Positions 54,081-63,519 of a stretch of 64,000 bases of DNA are shown here, piece by piece. Each line of letters begins with the position of its first letter. The stretch's first letter is position 1. Below the pieces are notes generated by a model that searched no databases, was not told the DNA's origin, and saw nothing but the letters and a program-made list of their open reading frames with translations. The position numbers and the translations under genes were made by a program. The stretch is from Clostridium sp. TW13 (GTDB lineage: Bacteria > Bacillota > Clostridia > Clostridiales > Clostridiaceae), in contig NZ_BROD01000001.1 of assembly GCF_024345225.1 (NCBI RefSeq), positions 2,738,362 through 2,802,361 on the forward strand, read 5' to 3'.

Positions 54081-57000
54081 TTATTTATCTGCTAGATATT
54101 TGTATTTATCATATCTTTCACGAGCATTCTTCTCAGCTGCATCAGCCATTTTTTCTGCTATATCTGGGAACATAGTCATTAATGAAGAGTATCTTATCTC
54201 TCCTTGAATGAATTCTTTAAATGGTTTTGTTGGCTCTTTTGAATCTAATGTAAATGGATTGCTTCCCTCTTCACTTAACATTGGATTGTATCTATATAGA
54301 TGCCAATATCCTGATTCAACAGCTTTCTTTTCTTCTGCTATGCTTGTGCCCATACCTGATTTTATACCATGGCTAATACAAGGTGCATAAGCAATTATTA
54401 ATGATGGTCCTTTATATGCTTCTGCTTCTGCAATTGCTTTAATAGCATGATTCATATTAGCACCTAAAGCTATTTGAGCAACATATACATATCCATAGCT
54501 CATAGCCATCATTCCAAGGTCCTTCTTCTTTGTCTTCTTACCTGCAGCAGCAAATTTAGCTACAGCTCCAGTTGGAGTAGATTTAGATGATTGGCCACCA
54601 GTGTTGGAGTAGATTTCTGTATCCATTACAAATATATTTACATCTTCTCCTGAGGATAATACTTGATCTACACCTCCAAAACCTATATCATATGCCCATC
54701 CATCTCCACCTATTATCCATTGAGATTTCTTTACCAAATAATCTTTCCTCTCCATTATTTCCTTGAAGACTTGATTATTTTCACAATCTTGATTTTTCAA
54801 TGCTTCAACTATTTTAGCTGTAGCTTCTTTTGAGCCTTCTGCATCATCCACTGAAGCTAACCATTGGTTGAATGCATCTTTAAGCTCTGGAGCAATTTCA
54901 GTTTGCAATGCTTGTTGCATTAGCTGAACTAACTTTTCTCTAATTTGCTTTACACCTATATACATTCCAAAACCGTACTCGGCATTATCTTCAAAAAGAG
55001 AATTTCCCCAAGAAGGACCTTTTCCTTCAGAATTTGTTGAATATGGAATTGATGGTGCACTTCCACCCCAAATAGATGAACAACCAGTAGCATTAGCTAT
55101 CATCATTCTATCTCCAAATAATTGAGTTAATAGCTTAATATATGGAGTTTCACCACATCCAGGGCAAGCACCATTAAACTCTAATAATGGTCTTACAAAT
55201 TGACTTCCTTTTAAAGTTTTTGGATCCATCAAGTTATTCTTAGTGCTTATAGTAAGTCCATACTCCCAATTTTCTGCTTGTTCTAAGATTTGCTCTTCAG
55301 CACTCTTCATAATTAAAGCTTTACCTGGTGCTGGACAAACATCTGCACAATTACCACAACCAGTACAATCGAGAGGACTTATTTGAATACGATATCCTAA
55401 TCCCTCAAGTCCTTTTCCTACAGCATCCTTTGTCATAAATGTATCAATTGCTTTTTGTTTCTCTTCCTCATTTAATAAATAAGGTCTTATTACTGCATGA
55501 GGACAAATGTATGAACATTGATTACATTGAATACACTTATCAATTTGCCACTCTGGCACCATAACTGCAATACCTCTTTTTTCATAAGAAGTAGTACCAA
55601 GTGGGAAGGTTCCATCCTCCATTCCATTGAATGCACTAACTGGAAGATTATCTCCTTCATTTCTAGCCATAACTCTTTGAATATTCTTAACAAAATCAGG
55701 TTCTTCCTTCACTGCTGTGTCCTTAGCTTGCGCATTCTTCCATGTATCTGGGATAGTGACTTTATGTACTAATTCAATACCTTGGTCAATTGCTGCTTTA
55801 TTCATATCTACAATCTTTTGACCCTTTTTACCATAAGACTTTTCAACTGAACTCTTTAGAAGTTCTACTGCTTGATTTACCTCAATAACATTTGCCAATT
55901 TAAAGAATGCAGATTGCATAATCATGTTTATTCTGCCACCTAAGCCTATATTTCTAGCAACAGAAACTGCATCTATTGTGTAAAAATTAATATTGTTTTC
56001 AGCTAAATACTTTTTCATTGATGCAGGTAAATTTTCTTCTAGTTCTTGGTCTTTCCATGGACAGTTTAAAACAAAAGTACCATTTTTCTTTAATCCCTTT
56101 AATACATCGAAATTGTATATAAAGGATTTATTATGGCAAGCTATATAATCTGCATTATTAATTAAATATGGAGATTTAATTCTTTGCTTTCCAAATCTTA
56201 AGTGAGAAATAGTGCTTCCACCTGATTTCTTACTATCATATGCAAAATATGCTTGAGCATATAAATCAGTATTATCCCCTATAATTTTAACTGCTGTTTT
56301 GTTCGCTCCTACGGTTCCATCTGAACCTAAGCCCCAGAACTTGCAACTAATAGTTCCTTCTGGAGTTGTTTCTATACTCTCTCCTTCTTGTAATGAGGTA
56401 TTAGTAACATCATCTACTATTCCTATAGTAAATCTATCTTTTGGTTGACCTTGCTTTAAATTATCGAAAACAGCTACAATTTGAGATGGTAATGTATCCT
56501 TTGAACCCAAACCATAACGTCCTCCAATAATAACTGGTTTATCAGTAGTATCATAGAAAACCTTACATACATCTAGGTATAAAGGTTCACCTACAGAACC
56601 AGGCTCCTTTGTACGATCAAGTACTGCTATCTTCTTTACAGTCTTAGGAAATACTTTCATAAAATAATTTGAGCAGAATGGACGATATAAATGTACCTTT
56701 ATAACTCCAACCTTCTCACCCTTAGCTGATAAATAGTCTACAGTTTCTTCTATAGTATCGCACACTGACCCCATGGCTACTATGATATTCTCAGCATCAG
56801 CAGCTCCATAATAATCAAAAGGATGATAAGCTCTTCCTGTTATTTTTTCTATTTCTCTCATATAGTTCTCTACAATATTAGGAACTTCTTCATAGAACTT
56901 ATTAGCAGCTTCTCTTCCTTGGAAATAGATATCAGGATTTTGAGCTGTTCCTCTAAGAGTAGGATGTTCTGGATTTAATGCTCTATCTCTAAACTCCTTT

Positions 57001-57599
57001 ATAGCTTTATAATCTACTAATTTTGCTATATCTTCATAATTAATAGTTTCAATCTTTTGATATTCATGAGATGTTCTAAACCCATCAAAAAAGTGTAAAA
57101 ATGGCACCCTAGACTTGATAGCAGCAAGATGAGCTACATTTGTCAAATCCATTACTTCTTGAACATTTGAAGATGCTAATAATGCTACTCCTGTTTGTCT
57201 TGTTGCCATAACATCTTGGTGATCACCAAAAATTGATAAAGCATGTGTTGCTATAGCTCTAGCAGTAACATGAAACACTCCTGGCAACAATTCTCCAGCT
57301 ATTTTATATAAGTTAGGAATCATTAATAACAGCCCTTGTGAAGCTGTATATGTAGTTGTAAGTGCTCCTGCTGCTAATGACCCATGAACTGCTCCTGCTG
57401 CTCCTGCTTCTGACTGCATTTCAACAACTTTTACTGGCTGACCAAAGATATTTTTCTTTCCATGAACAGCCCACTCATCTACCCCCTCTGCCATAGGAGT
57501 TGATGGAGTAATTGGATAAATTGCTGCGACCTCTGTATAAGCATAGGATGCTTCAGCAGCAGCTTGATTTCCATCCATTGTTTTCATTTTATTAGACAT
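54081..57599 (-). CDS. nifJ: pyruvate:ferredoxin oxidoreductase, single-chain
   Basis: 1172 residues from the ATG at 57599 (MSNKMKTMDGNQ), which has AAGGAGG six bases upstream; a longer frame to 57662 has none. It converts pyruvate and CoA to acetyl-CoA, CO2 and reduced ferredoxin, the core clostridial reaction that feeds hydrogen, acetate and butyrate formation. Fused domains are visible in order: PYR-like domain with YPITPSTPMAE, gamma domain, two 4Fe-4S clusters (CIQCNQCSYICPH and CTGCGNCADVCP), then a TPP domain with GACPGCGETPY, GGDGWAYDIGFGG and a proximal-cluster Cys. Monocistronic. Confidence 0.97.
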   Translation of the reverse strand: MSNKMKTMDGNQAAAEASYAYTEVAAIYPITPSTPMAEGVDEWAVHGKKNIFGQPVKVVEMQSEAGAAGAVHGSLAAGALTTTYTASQGLLLMIPNLYKIAGELLPGVFHVTARAIATHALSIFGDHQDVMATRQTGVALLASSNVQEVMDLTNVAHLAAIKSRVPFLHFFDGFRTSHEYQKIETINYEDIAKLVDYKAIKEFRDRALNPEHPTLRGTAQNPDIYFQGREAANKFYEEVPNIVENYMREIEKITGRAYHPFDYYGAADAENIIVAMGSVCDTIEETVDYLSAKGEKVGVIKVHLYRPFCSNYFMKVFPKTVKKIAVLDRTKEPGSVGEPLYLDVCKVFYDTTDKPVIIGGRYGLGSKDTLPSQIVAVFDNLKQGQPKDRFTIGIVDDVTNTSLQEGESIETTPEGTISCKFWGLGSDGTVGANKTAVKIIGDNTDLYAQAYFAYDSKKSGGSTISHLRFGKQRIKSPYLINNADYIACHNKSFIYNFDVLKGLKKNGTFVLNCPWKDQELEENLPASMKKYLAENNINFYTIDAVSVARNIGLGGRINMIMQSAFFKLANVIEVNQAVELLKSSVEKSYGKKGQKIVDMNKAAIDQGIELVHKVTIPDTWKNAQAKDTAVKEEPDFVKNIQRVMARNEGDNLPVSAFNGMEDGTFPLGTTSYEKRGIAVMVPEWQIDKCIQCNQCSYICPHAVIRPYLLNEEEKQKAIDTFMTKDAVGKGLEGLGYRIQISPLDCTGCGNCADVCPAPGKALIMKSAEEQILEQAENWEYGLTISTKNNLMDPKTLKGSQFVRPLLEFNGACPGCGETPYIKLLTQLFGDRMMIANATGCSSIWGGSAPSIPYSTNSEGKGPSWGNSLFEDNAEYGFGMYIGVKQIREKLVQLMQQALQTEIAPELKDAFNQWLASVDDAEGSKEATAKIVEALKNQDCENNQVFKEIMERKDYLVKKSQWIIGGDGWAYDIGFGGVDQVLSSGEDVNIFVMDTEIYSNTGGQSSKSTPTGAVAKFAAAGKKTKKKDLGMMAMSYGYVYVAQIALGANMNHAIKAIAEAEAYKGPSLIIAYAPCISHGIKSGMGTSIAEEKKAVESGYWHLYRYNPMLSEEGSNPFTLDSKEPTKPFKEFIQGEIRYSSLMTMFPDIAEKMADAAEKNARERYDKYKYLADK

Positions 57600-57690
57600 A
57601 AAAGGCCTCCTTAATAAAACATTAATTTTAAATAACGTAGTTATTATTTGCATGTAATTCATTAGAAATACATATAAAATAAAAAATAAC

Positions 57691-57714
57691 CTAGAAATGA
57701 TAAAAACTTTCTAG
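57691..57714 (-). terminator. terminator of the LysM-domain gene
   Basis: CTAGAAA (57691-57697) pairs with TTTCTAG (57708-57714); the minus strand continues GTTATTTTTTATTTT. Confidence 0.7.
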
Positions 57715-57752
57715 ATTATTCTTCTTTTCCTCGGTTTGTATTCTATATATGT

Positions 57753-58535
57753 TTATATAGATGTGGATTTACGAGTAAAACCATCAGAAAATTGATCTAC
57801 TATCCCTTGTGTCATCACGTCTGCCATTTTTAATGCCTGCCTTTCAAGGTCGTCATACTGATTAACTCCAGCCTCATAATCCTTAGTAAGCATATCAACA
57901 GCTTCTTGCTTAACCATTCTTAAATGTTCTTCTAACATTGCTCTCCAATCATCTTCTGACCAGTATGGATTTATACTTGCAAGAAATGCAGCTATTTCAT
58001 GAGCATTATCGTACCATTTTCTCTCTATATCTTTTGCAGCTTCATTATCTCCTGCCTTAGCTGCCTTAACAAGATCTGCTGCTATGACAAGATGGCTAGT
58101 AAGTAAATCAGCAAACTTAGCTGCCTTTTCATCACCATAAAAAGGTCTTACTGCTGCTTCAAAATCCTTTGGATTACGTAGAAGTCTCTTTACAACAAAA
58201 TCAACATCTGGCAAGCCAAATACTAAACTAACAATTGTCATTCTTGTCCAAGTCCCATGTTGCTCCCAAAGCATTCTCAAATAATTCTTCAATCCTGCTT
58301 CTGTCTTACTAACATCTGAACGCATGCCAATATTCATTCGATTATACTCTCTATATTGAGGACAGATATTAATTCTTTGTCCACTACGAAGAAACTCTAG
58401 GTCTAGGTTTGGATTTACAAGAGCAATTGTATCTACATCTGTGTTAAATCTTTGTGCTAAACTCACCAAGTTGTCATCTGGTTCTATTGTATAAAGTATT
58501 GTATCAATTGGGTATGAATTCACCTTTGTCACCAC
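57753..58535 (-). CDS. LysM-domain protein with conserved C-terminal domain of unknown function
   Basis: 260 residues. Residues 13-58 are a LysM-like domain (YTIEPDDNLVSLAQRFNTD...RSGQRINI), and residues 80-260 are a helical domain with LWEQHGTWTRMTIVSLVFGLPD, KRLLRNPKDF and SINPYWSEDDWRAML. This second domain is widespread in Firmicutes and is often labelled acetylglutamate kinase in databases; it shows no amino acid kinase motif, so I reject that name. No signal peptide, so wall binding would need an unusual route or spore-coat location. The start is unclear: GTG at 58535 lacks a ribosome site. Confidence 0.75.
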   Translation of the reverse strand: MVTKVNSYPIDTILYTIEPDDNLVSLAQRFNTDVDTIALVNPNLDLEFLRSGQRINICPQYREYNRMNIGMRSDVSKTEAGLKNYLRMLWEQHGTWTRMTIVSLVFGLPDVDFVVKRLLRNPKDFEAAVRPFYGDEKAAKFADLLTSHLVIAADLVKAAKAGDNEAAKDIERKWYDNAHEIAAFLASINPYWSEDDWRAMLEEHLRMVKQEAVDMLTKDYEAGVNQYDDLERQALKMADVMTQGIVDQFSDGFTRKSTSI

Positions 58536-58805
58536 TATAAATAATATTTGTTACTATACTATGGTTATATATCTTATCATGTTACATTTATATCGAAGCC
58601 TGAACATTGACTTTAGAAGCTCAAAGATCATACATCTTATCATATTGTATTACTATTATTTAATATATTTCACTTTAATACAATTTCTATATTATGATAC
58701 GATACATACTCTACCTGATACTTATTCCTTATTATCTATGCCTTATATATAAATCAGAAAAAAATGATAAAGGTTAGCAACAAATATATTGCTAACCTTT
58801 ATCCA

Positions 58806-58903
58806 TATAGAACTGTTCCATAATAATGTTGGTGAAAATATTAATGGACAAGTTACAAAAATTCGACATTTTTCTACCAACATTTAAGTGGAACAGTTCT
58901 ATA
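58806..58903 (+). repeat. palindromic interspersed repeat, copy 6 (MITE-like)
   Basis: 98 bp from TATAGAACTGTTCCAT to GTGGAACAGTTCTATA, the best-matched arms of the family. It has the extra stretch AAAATATTAATGG also seen in copy 2. It lies within 58536-59014; an A/T-rich hairpin-like GTTAGCAA/TTGCTAAC at 58773-58799 precedes it and may end an unknown transcript. Confidence 0.85.
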
Positions 58904-59014
58904 CACATCTAAACTATATATGTGATTACTTATATGCTTTTAACACTCATAAAACCAATATCTTATAACTTGTGACTTACATTATTTAGAGTAATACACA
59001 ATCAAACAACCTTC

Positions 59015-60655
59015 CTAAATAGCTTGATTTTTCTCATCAGTTACTTTTTCACCACTATTATCTTTCTTAGCAACTGCATTATCAAATAGTACCTTTCCTA
59101 AGTACCCTACCAAAATTATATTCATTAATGAAGTTAATTGAAGAGCCATAGTAAAAGCCGTGTCCCCTATATTAAAGAATACAGAAGAAATATTTAAATA
59201 GTTAGTTATAGTAAAACCTAAAGCTAAGATAAGAAATCTTCTATCCTTTAGATATATAAATGCTAACATTGATAATGCTACCGCAGAGAATAAATATCTT
59301 TCATGCATTCCTGATGAAAAAGTAAATACTCCTGCAATTTGGAATAATGCTATAGCTGGCACAAAAGCTCTGTTTTTTCCTTTAGCATATATAACCCATG
59401 AGAATAATGATACTGCTACAATAAAAATCATTCCCCAAGTATGGTAGTTAAATATGAATAAAGTTGTTGTATTTTTCACTCCATTAGCTCCAATCAAAGC
59501 AAAAAAGTTAAATCCGTTTACAGATGCAAAAGGATACTCTGATATAGTCTTAGAGTAAAGATTCAATATCCATAATGGACTCTGTTGACCAAAAGAAAAT
59601 GGAAGTATTATTACCACTACTGTAATTAATGCAGAAATTGCTGCATATATAAAGTTCTTTATCTTCCTTTGTCCTACTAATTCATAGAACAATATTGGAA
59701 GAAATATAATTCCTTGTGGTTTCATAAGTACGCAGGCTGCAAACATCGCTGATGAAAATACGTATTTCTTTTCTGATAGTAAATATACTGCAACAACAAG
59801 TAATAATGTAAAGAAAGAATCAACTTGCCCCCAAAATGTAGAAACAAAAAATATTGCTGGATTGAAAATGTAAAATGTAGCTAACAAAATACTAACCTCT
59901 ACACTAAAGCGCTTTTTGCTAAGCTTATATATAAAATAAGCAGTAATAACTTCAGCAATTATTGATGGCACCTTAAGTAATAATACAAAGTATGAACTTA
60001 ATCCATCTATGGTCGCAATCTTTCCTATTAGACCTAAAACATATATATATAATGGTGGATAATCAGCTTGCATAGCACTTGAGTAGAATTGTGTTAAGCT
60101 TTTTGCAGCACTTTCTGCCCAATTCTTAAACAGATTTATATCATTATGCCCCCCCATAAGTGTTGAGACTGTAATTCTTAATAAAAATCCTACACTTAGT
60201 AATGTAAATATTATAACCTTCTCATTAGATAAATTAATCTTTATTTTCTTTTGCTTATAAAAATAATAAATTACACAACACATTATTAAAAATACTACTG
60301 AATATACTGTAAGTGCTGGTAGGTATGTAGTATCTGCATTTCCTCTTTGTACCACGCCACCTTCCATACCATGTTGCATGCCATTGTTTCCATTTTGCAT
60401 ATTATTAGGCTGAAACCCACCATTCTCATTTTGAGCATTCCCTGAGCTGCTATTTGGAGATGGCATATTAGGAGGTTGATTCATTCTACCATTCTTGTTA
60501 TTAGACATATCATGCATCCTTCCAAATTGACTACTATTTGAAACATTACTACTCTTATAATTCTTAACTGAATATATACATAAAAATAATGATACTATCA
60601 AAATAGCAACTATACTTATCTTAAAAGAATATCTTTTTAAATTAGCTTTCTTCAC
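59015..60655 (-). CDS. GT-C membrane glycosyltransferase-like protein with Asn/Met-rich external segment
   Basis: 546 residues from a GTG at 60655 with GGGG eight bases upstream. Span one is about residues 12-32; an Asn, Gly, Met, Pro-rich segment follows (residues 40-110); then ten or more spans with GGHNDINLFKNWAESAAK and the YPPLYIYVLG motif of GT-C enzymes that use lipid-linked sugars (GT39/GT87-like, DUF2029-type). It likely adds a sugar from polyprenyl phosphate outside the membrane. The low-complexity segment is unusual. No EPS genes are near. Substrate unknown. Confidence 0.78.
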   Translation of the reverse strand: MKKANLKRYSFKISIVAILIVSLFLCIYSVKNYKSSNVSNSSQFGRMHDMSNNKNGRMNQPPNMPSPNSSSGNAQNENGGFQPNNMQNGNNGMQHGMEGGVVQRGNADTTYLPALTVYSVVFLIMCCVIYYFYKQKKIKINLSNEKVIIFTLLSVGFLLRITVSTLMGGHNDINLFKNWAESAAKSLTQFYSSAMQADYPPLYIYVLGLIGKIATIDGLSSYFVLLLKVPSIIAEVITAYFIYKLSKKRFSVEVSILLATFYIFNPAIFFVSTFWGQVDSFFTLLLVVAVYLLSEKKYVFSSAMFAACVLMKPQGIIFLPILFYELVGQRKIKNFIYAAISALITVVVIILPFSFGQQSPLWILNLYSKTISEYPFASVNGFNFFALIGANGVKNTTTLFIFNYHTWGMIFIVAVSLFSWVIYAKGKNRAFVPAIALFQIAGVFTFSSGMHERYLFSAVALSMLAFIYLKDRRFLILALGFTITNYLNISSVFFNIGDTAFTMALQLTSLMNIILVGYLGKVLFDNAVAKKDNSGEKVTDEKNQAI

Positions 60656-60825
60656 TTTATTTTCCCCTTTCACTACTTACTTTTCAAAACCTCTTATTAG
60701 TTTCAACTATATAATAAAGTTCAATTGTCATGGTTTTGTGAAGGGTTTATGTACAATTAATGATTTTTGCTAATTTATTCGTTATATAAAATGACACATC
60801 CTCAAATTTCTTTTAAACCACAAAA

Positions 60826-60872
60826 AAGTACACCACAAATGTTAGTTACCTATAACACTTGTGGTGCACTTC
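60826..60872 (-). terminator. terminator of the GNAT gene at 60961
   Basis: AAGTACACCACAAATGTTA pairs, with a few mismatches, to TAACACTTGTGGTGCACTT, followed by a T-rich tract on the minus strand. The rest of the 60656-60960 gap is A/T-rich and blank to me. Confidence 0.6.
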
Positions 60873-60960
60873 ACTTTATTTACTAAAAAAATATATTCTT
60901 ATGAGAATTTCCTAATCTGATAAGTCTTATTATATTGATAAGTCCTATCCTAAAAATACA

Positions 60961-61503
60961 TTATGCTAATCTCCCCATAAGCACTGTATTATAGTAACTT
61001 CCATCCTTATGTAGACGATCCTTTATTAATAATCCCTCTTCTACAAATCCATATCTCTTATATAACTCAATTGCTTTAGCATTCTCCTCTACAACAGTTA
61101 GTGAAATCTTTTTAATTCCTGAATTATCTGCCCATTCTAAAATACTTTCCAGCAGTACTTTTCCAATTCCATAACCCCAGTATTCCTTTGCTATGCATAT
61201 GCCAAACTCAGCTTTATGTCTGAATCTACTTAATGTATTTCCCTCACAACGAGCGAATCCAACTATTTTTTCATTTACTTCTGCTACTAAAAATATATTC
61301 TTTTCTGCCACAGAATCCTCATAAATTACTTTTTGAAAATCTTCTGGTGATAAAAATCCTTCACCAGACTCCCTATCCATATATTCTGTTTCACCATCAA
61401 TTTTAACTCTGAGTTTAGATAATTCAACTGCATCGTTTTTGTTTGGGCAACGAAGTAGCCATCTTAAATTTTTACCTTGTATTATTTTATTTTCTATTAT
61501 CAT
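60961..61503 (-). CDS. GNAT-family N-acetyltransferase (RimJ/RimL-like)
   Basis: 180 residues. Motif A is IAKEYWGYGIGKVLLESIL (the Q/R-x-x-G-x-G/A variant YGIGK) and motif B is NAKAIELYKRYGF. The N-terminal strand ends WLLRCPNKNDA. It acetylates an amine, perhaps a protein N terminus or a small molecule; no substrate can be inferred. Stands alone; ribosome site weak. Confidence 0.88.
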   Translation of the reverse strand: MIIENKIIQGKNLRWLLRCPNKNDAVELSKLRVKIDGETEYMDRESGEGFLSPEDFQKVIYEDSVAEKNIFLVAEVNEKIVGFARCEGNTLSRFRHKAEFGICIAKEYWGYGIGKVLLESILEWADNSGIKKISLTVVEENAKAIELYKRYGFVEEGLLIKDRLHKDGSYYNTVLMGRLA

Positions 61504-61634
61504 TTCTTGCCGTTACCAATAACCTATAAAATGTATTAGTAATAACTAATTTCTTAATTTATAGATTTCTAGCAACACTCCCCTCCCCGTACAACTAATT
61601 TTATCTATAAGCCTAACCTTTATTCTATACCATT

Positions 61635-62345
61635 TTAAATGCTTAAATCTATATATTTTAAATCAGGCAATTTCTCTGAAACAATTTCATAGGCAAGATT
61701 AATCCAACTATCACACTTGTTCAAAATAATAGCATCACTAGATATTACATAACCCTTAGTTTCTAAAACAACATCTGCATTGTTAACTAATTCTACGTTT
61801 ACCTCATAGGAAACACCAGCCAATAATTCTAATATTCTTTGCTTTAACCTACCTGTGTTTGATACAGGCGAATCCAAATAAAAATAAACTTTTCCTACTT
61901 TCATCTCTTCTAATTTTTGTCCAATTAAATTAATTGCAATATCTGTTTTATCAATAAGCTTATATGTACCTCTAAGTCCAGCCAAATCTCGTATAGTCCC
62001 GTCCATACACTTAATCATTGTTGATTCAGAAAGTGCTATTTCCATGGAAATAATAAGATTTAGTCCATCTATATACACAGTTTCACCTTCAAACCCACTT
62101 GTAATTTGCTTACTTTTTCTCTTTTGTATATCTTCTGAAGGGGAAGTAGCTCTTACAATTGCTAGCCTCTGTCTTTCTGATAATAAATAATGATTTCCTG
62201 CGAATGTAGATGCATTCTTTATTGGATATCCTCTATCTATAAGCATGAATATATCTGATTGAGCTCGTTTTACTTTTTCTAAGTTCTCACCATTAAATTC
62301 TTTTTCATCTGTTGGAACGTAACCACGTTTTACTTCTTTACTCAT
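61635..62345 (-). CDS. DUF434 / DUF5616 protein
   Basis: 236 residues. The N-terminal DUF434 segment reads RGYPIKNASTFAGNHYLLSERQRLAIVR, and the C-terminal part (VYIDGLNLIISMEIALSES to the end) is the companion domain, with DSPVSNTGRLKQR. These two domains co-occur in clostridia and archaea; the acidic residues in YIDGLN and FYLDSPVSN recall PIN/NYN nucleases, which is only a suggestion. GAGGTG precedes the ATG. Confidence 0.75.
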   Translation of the reverse strand: MSKEVKRGYVPTDEKEFNGENLEKVKRAQSDIFMLIDRGYPIKNASTFAGNHYLLSERQRLAIVRATSPSEDIQKRKSKQITSGFEGETVYIDGLNLIISMEIALSESTMIKCMDGTIRDLAGLRGTYKLIDKTDIAINLIGQKLEEMKVGKVYFYLDSPVSNTGRLKQRILELLAGVSYEVNVELVNNADVVLETKGYVISSDAIILNKCDSWINLAYEIVSEKLPDLKYIDLSI

Positions 62346-62597
62346 AGTTCACCTCAATTACTGATTAAAAAATCTTTCTTAATTTATATTAGCACAAAAT
62401 GAATACACTCAATAAAAATATATTGCCAGTGAACATACAAATACTAAATTAAAAACTCTTTTTAACCTTTACTTATTATACTAATAAACCATCTCAAACA
62501 GCGTATTTCCTATAAATATTTATATATATTTCTTCTTTTATATTTATATATTTTTATTCTTTTGTATTTTAATATCTACTCGCTTTTTATGAAATAG

Positions 62598-63374
62598 TTA
62601 TTCCTTCATCATATTCATTCCAAGCTTTGTAACAATACTTCTTGGAATAAATCTTACCGATTCAGCAACAAGTTTGTTTGAGAATCCTGTAATAACTACT
62701 GATTTACCTTTCATTAAAGCTTTATATCCTATCTCTGCTACTCTGCTTGCATCTAGTAACTTCCCTTTAAATATTTTTATACCTTCAATATTCGCCCTCT
62801 TTGCAAAATTAGTCCTTGTAGCCCCAGGACAAAGAGTAGTAACTGTTACTCCTGTGCCCTTTAGCTCTTCACCTATCCCTTCCGAAAGATGTAACACAAA
62901 TGCTTTTGATGCACAATAAGCTGAATTTAAAGGACACGGCTGAAAGGCCCCTGTAGATGCAATATTAAGTATTTTTCCTTCTCCTCTCTTAATCATTCCA
63001 TCAACATATAATCTAGTTAGCTTTGTCATTGCAAACATATTTATATACATCAAGTTTATGGTATCTTCTATATCCACATCACAAAAGTTACCATATACTT
63101 GTATTCCAGCGTTGTTAACTAAAATATCAATATTTATAGAATTTTGCTTTGTATAATCAAATATTACTTTAGGAGCTGATGGAGTTGCTAAATTTTGAGC
63201 AATAGTTACAATTTGCACTTTGCTATTTTCCATGCTGATTATACTTTTAGCTTTTTCAAGATTCTCCTTGTTTTGTGAAACCAAAACTAAATTATAACCT
63301 TTCCTTGCAAATATTTTTGAAAATTCCAAACCAATTCCACTGGATGCCCCTGTAATTAATACTGTTTTATTCAT
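62598..63374 (-). CDS. short-chain dehydrogenase/reductase
   Basis: 258 residues with the classic SDR layout: TGASSGIG (residues 7-14) for NAD(P), NNAG (near 87), and the catalytic Ser (IASTGAF), Tyr and Lys in YCASKAF. The Arg/Lys pattern after the Gly motif suggests NADPH. Substrate unknown; the family includes steroid, sugar and ketone reductases. GGGAG precedes the ATG. Divergent from the AraC-type regulator, which may control it. Confidence 0.9.
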   Translation of the reverse strand: MNKTVLITGASSGIGLEFSKIFARKGYNLVLVSQNKENLEKAKSIISMENSKVQIVTIAQNLATPSAPKVIFDYTKQNSINIDILVNNAGIQVYGNFCDVDIEDTINLMYINMFAMTKLTRLYVDGMIKRGEGKILNIASTGAFQPCPLNSAYCASKAFVLHLSEGIGEELKGTGVTVTTLCPGATRTNFAKRANIEGIKIFKGKLLDASRVAEIGYKALMKGKSVVITGFSNKLVAESVRFIPRSIVTKLGMNMMKE

Positions 63375-63519
63375 ATAATTTCATCTCCCTGTTTCTTGTT
63401 AATATATTTATATACTATTGGGCTATCAGGAGAAATGATTGTCCACGCAAAATAATTGACATTCAACGCAAATAAAAATAAGATTTATATATCTATATAT
63501 TTCTAAGGGTGGTCAAAAT

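Noticed and set aside
57753-58535. Acetylglutamate kinase
   Set aside because: This label is common for the C-terminal domain in databases, but no amino acid kinase motif is visible; I kept it as a LysM protein with an unknown domain.
6607-58903. CRISPR array
   Set aside because: The repeats are single, widely spaced and palindromic with no regular spacers or cas genes.
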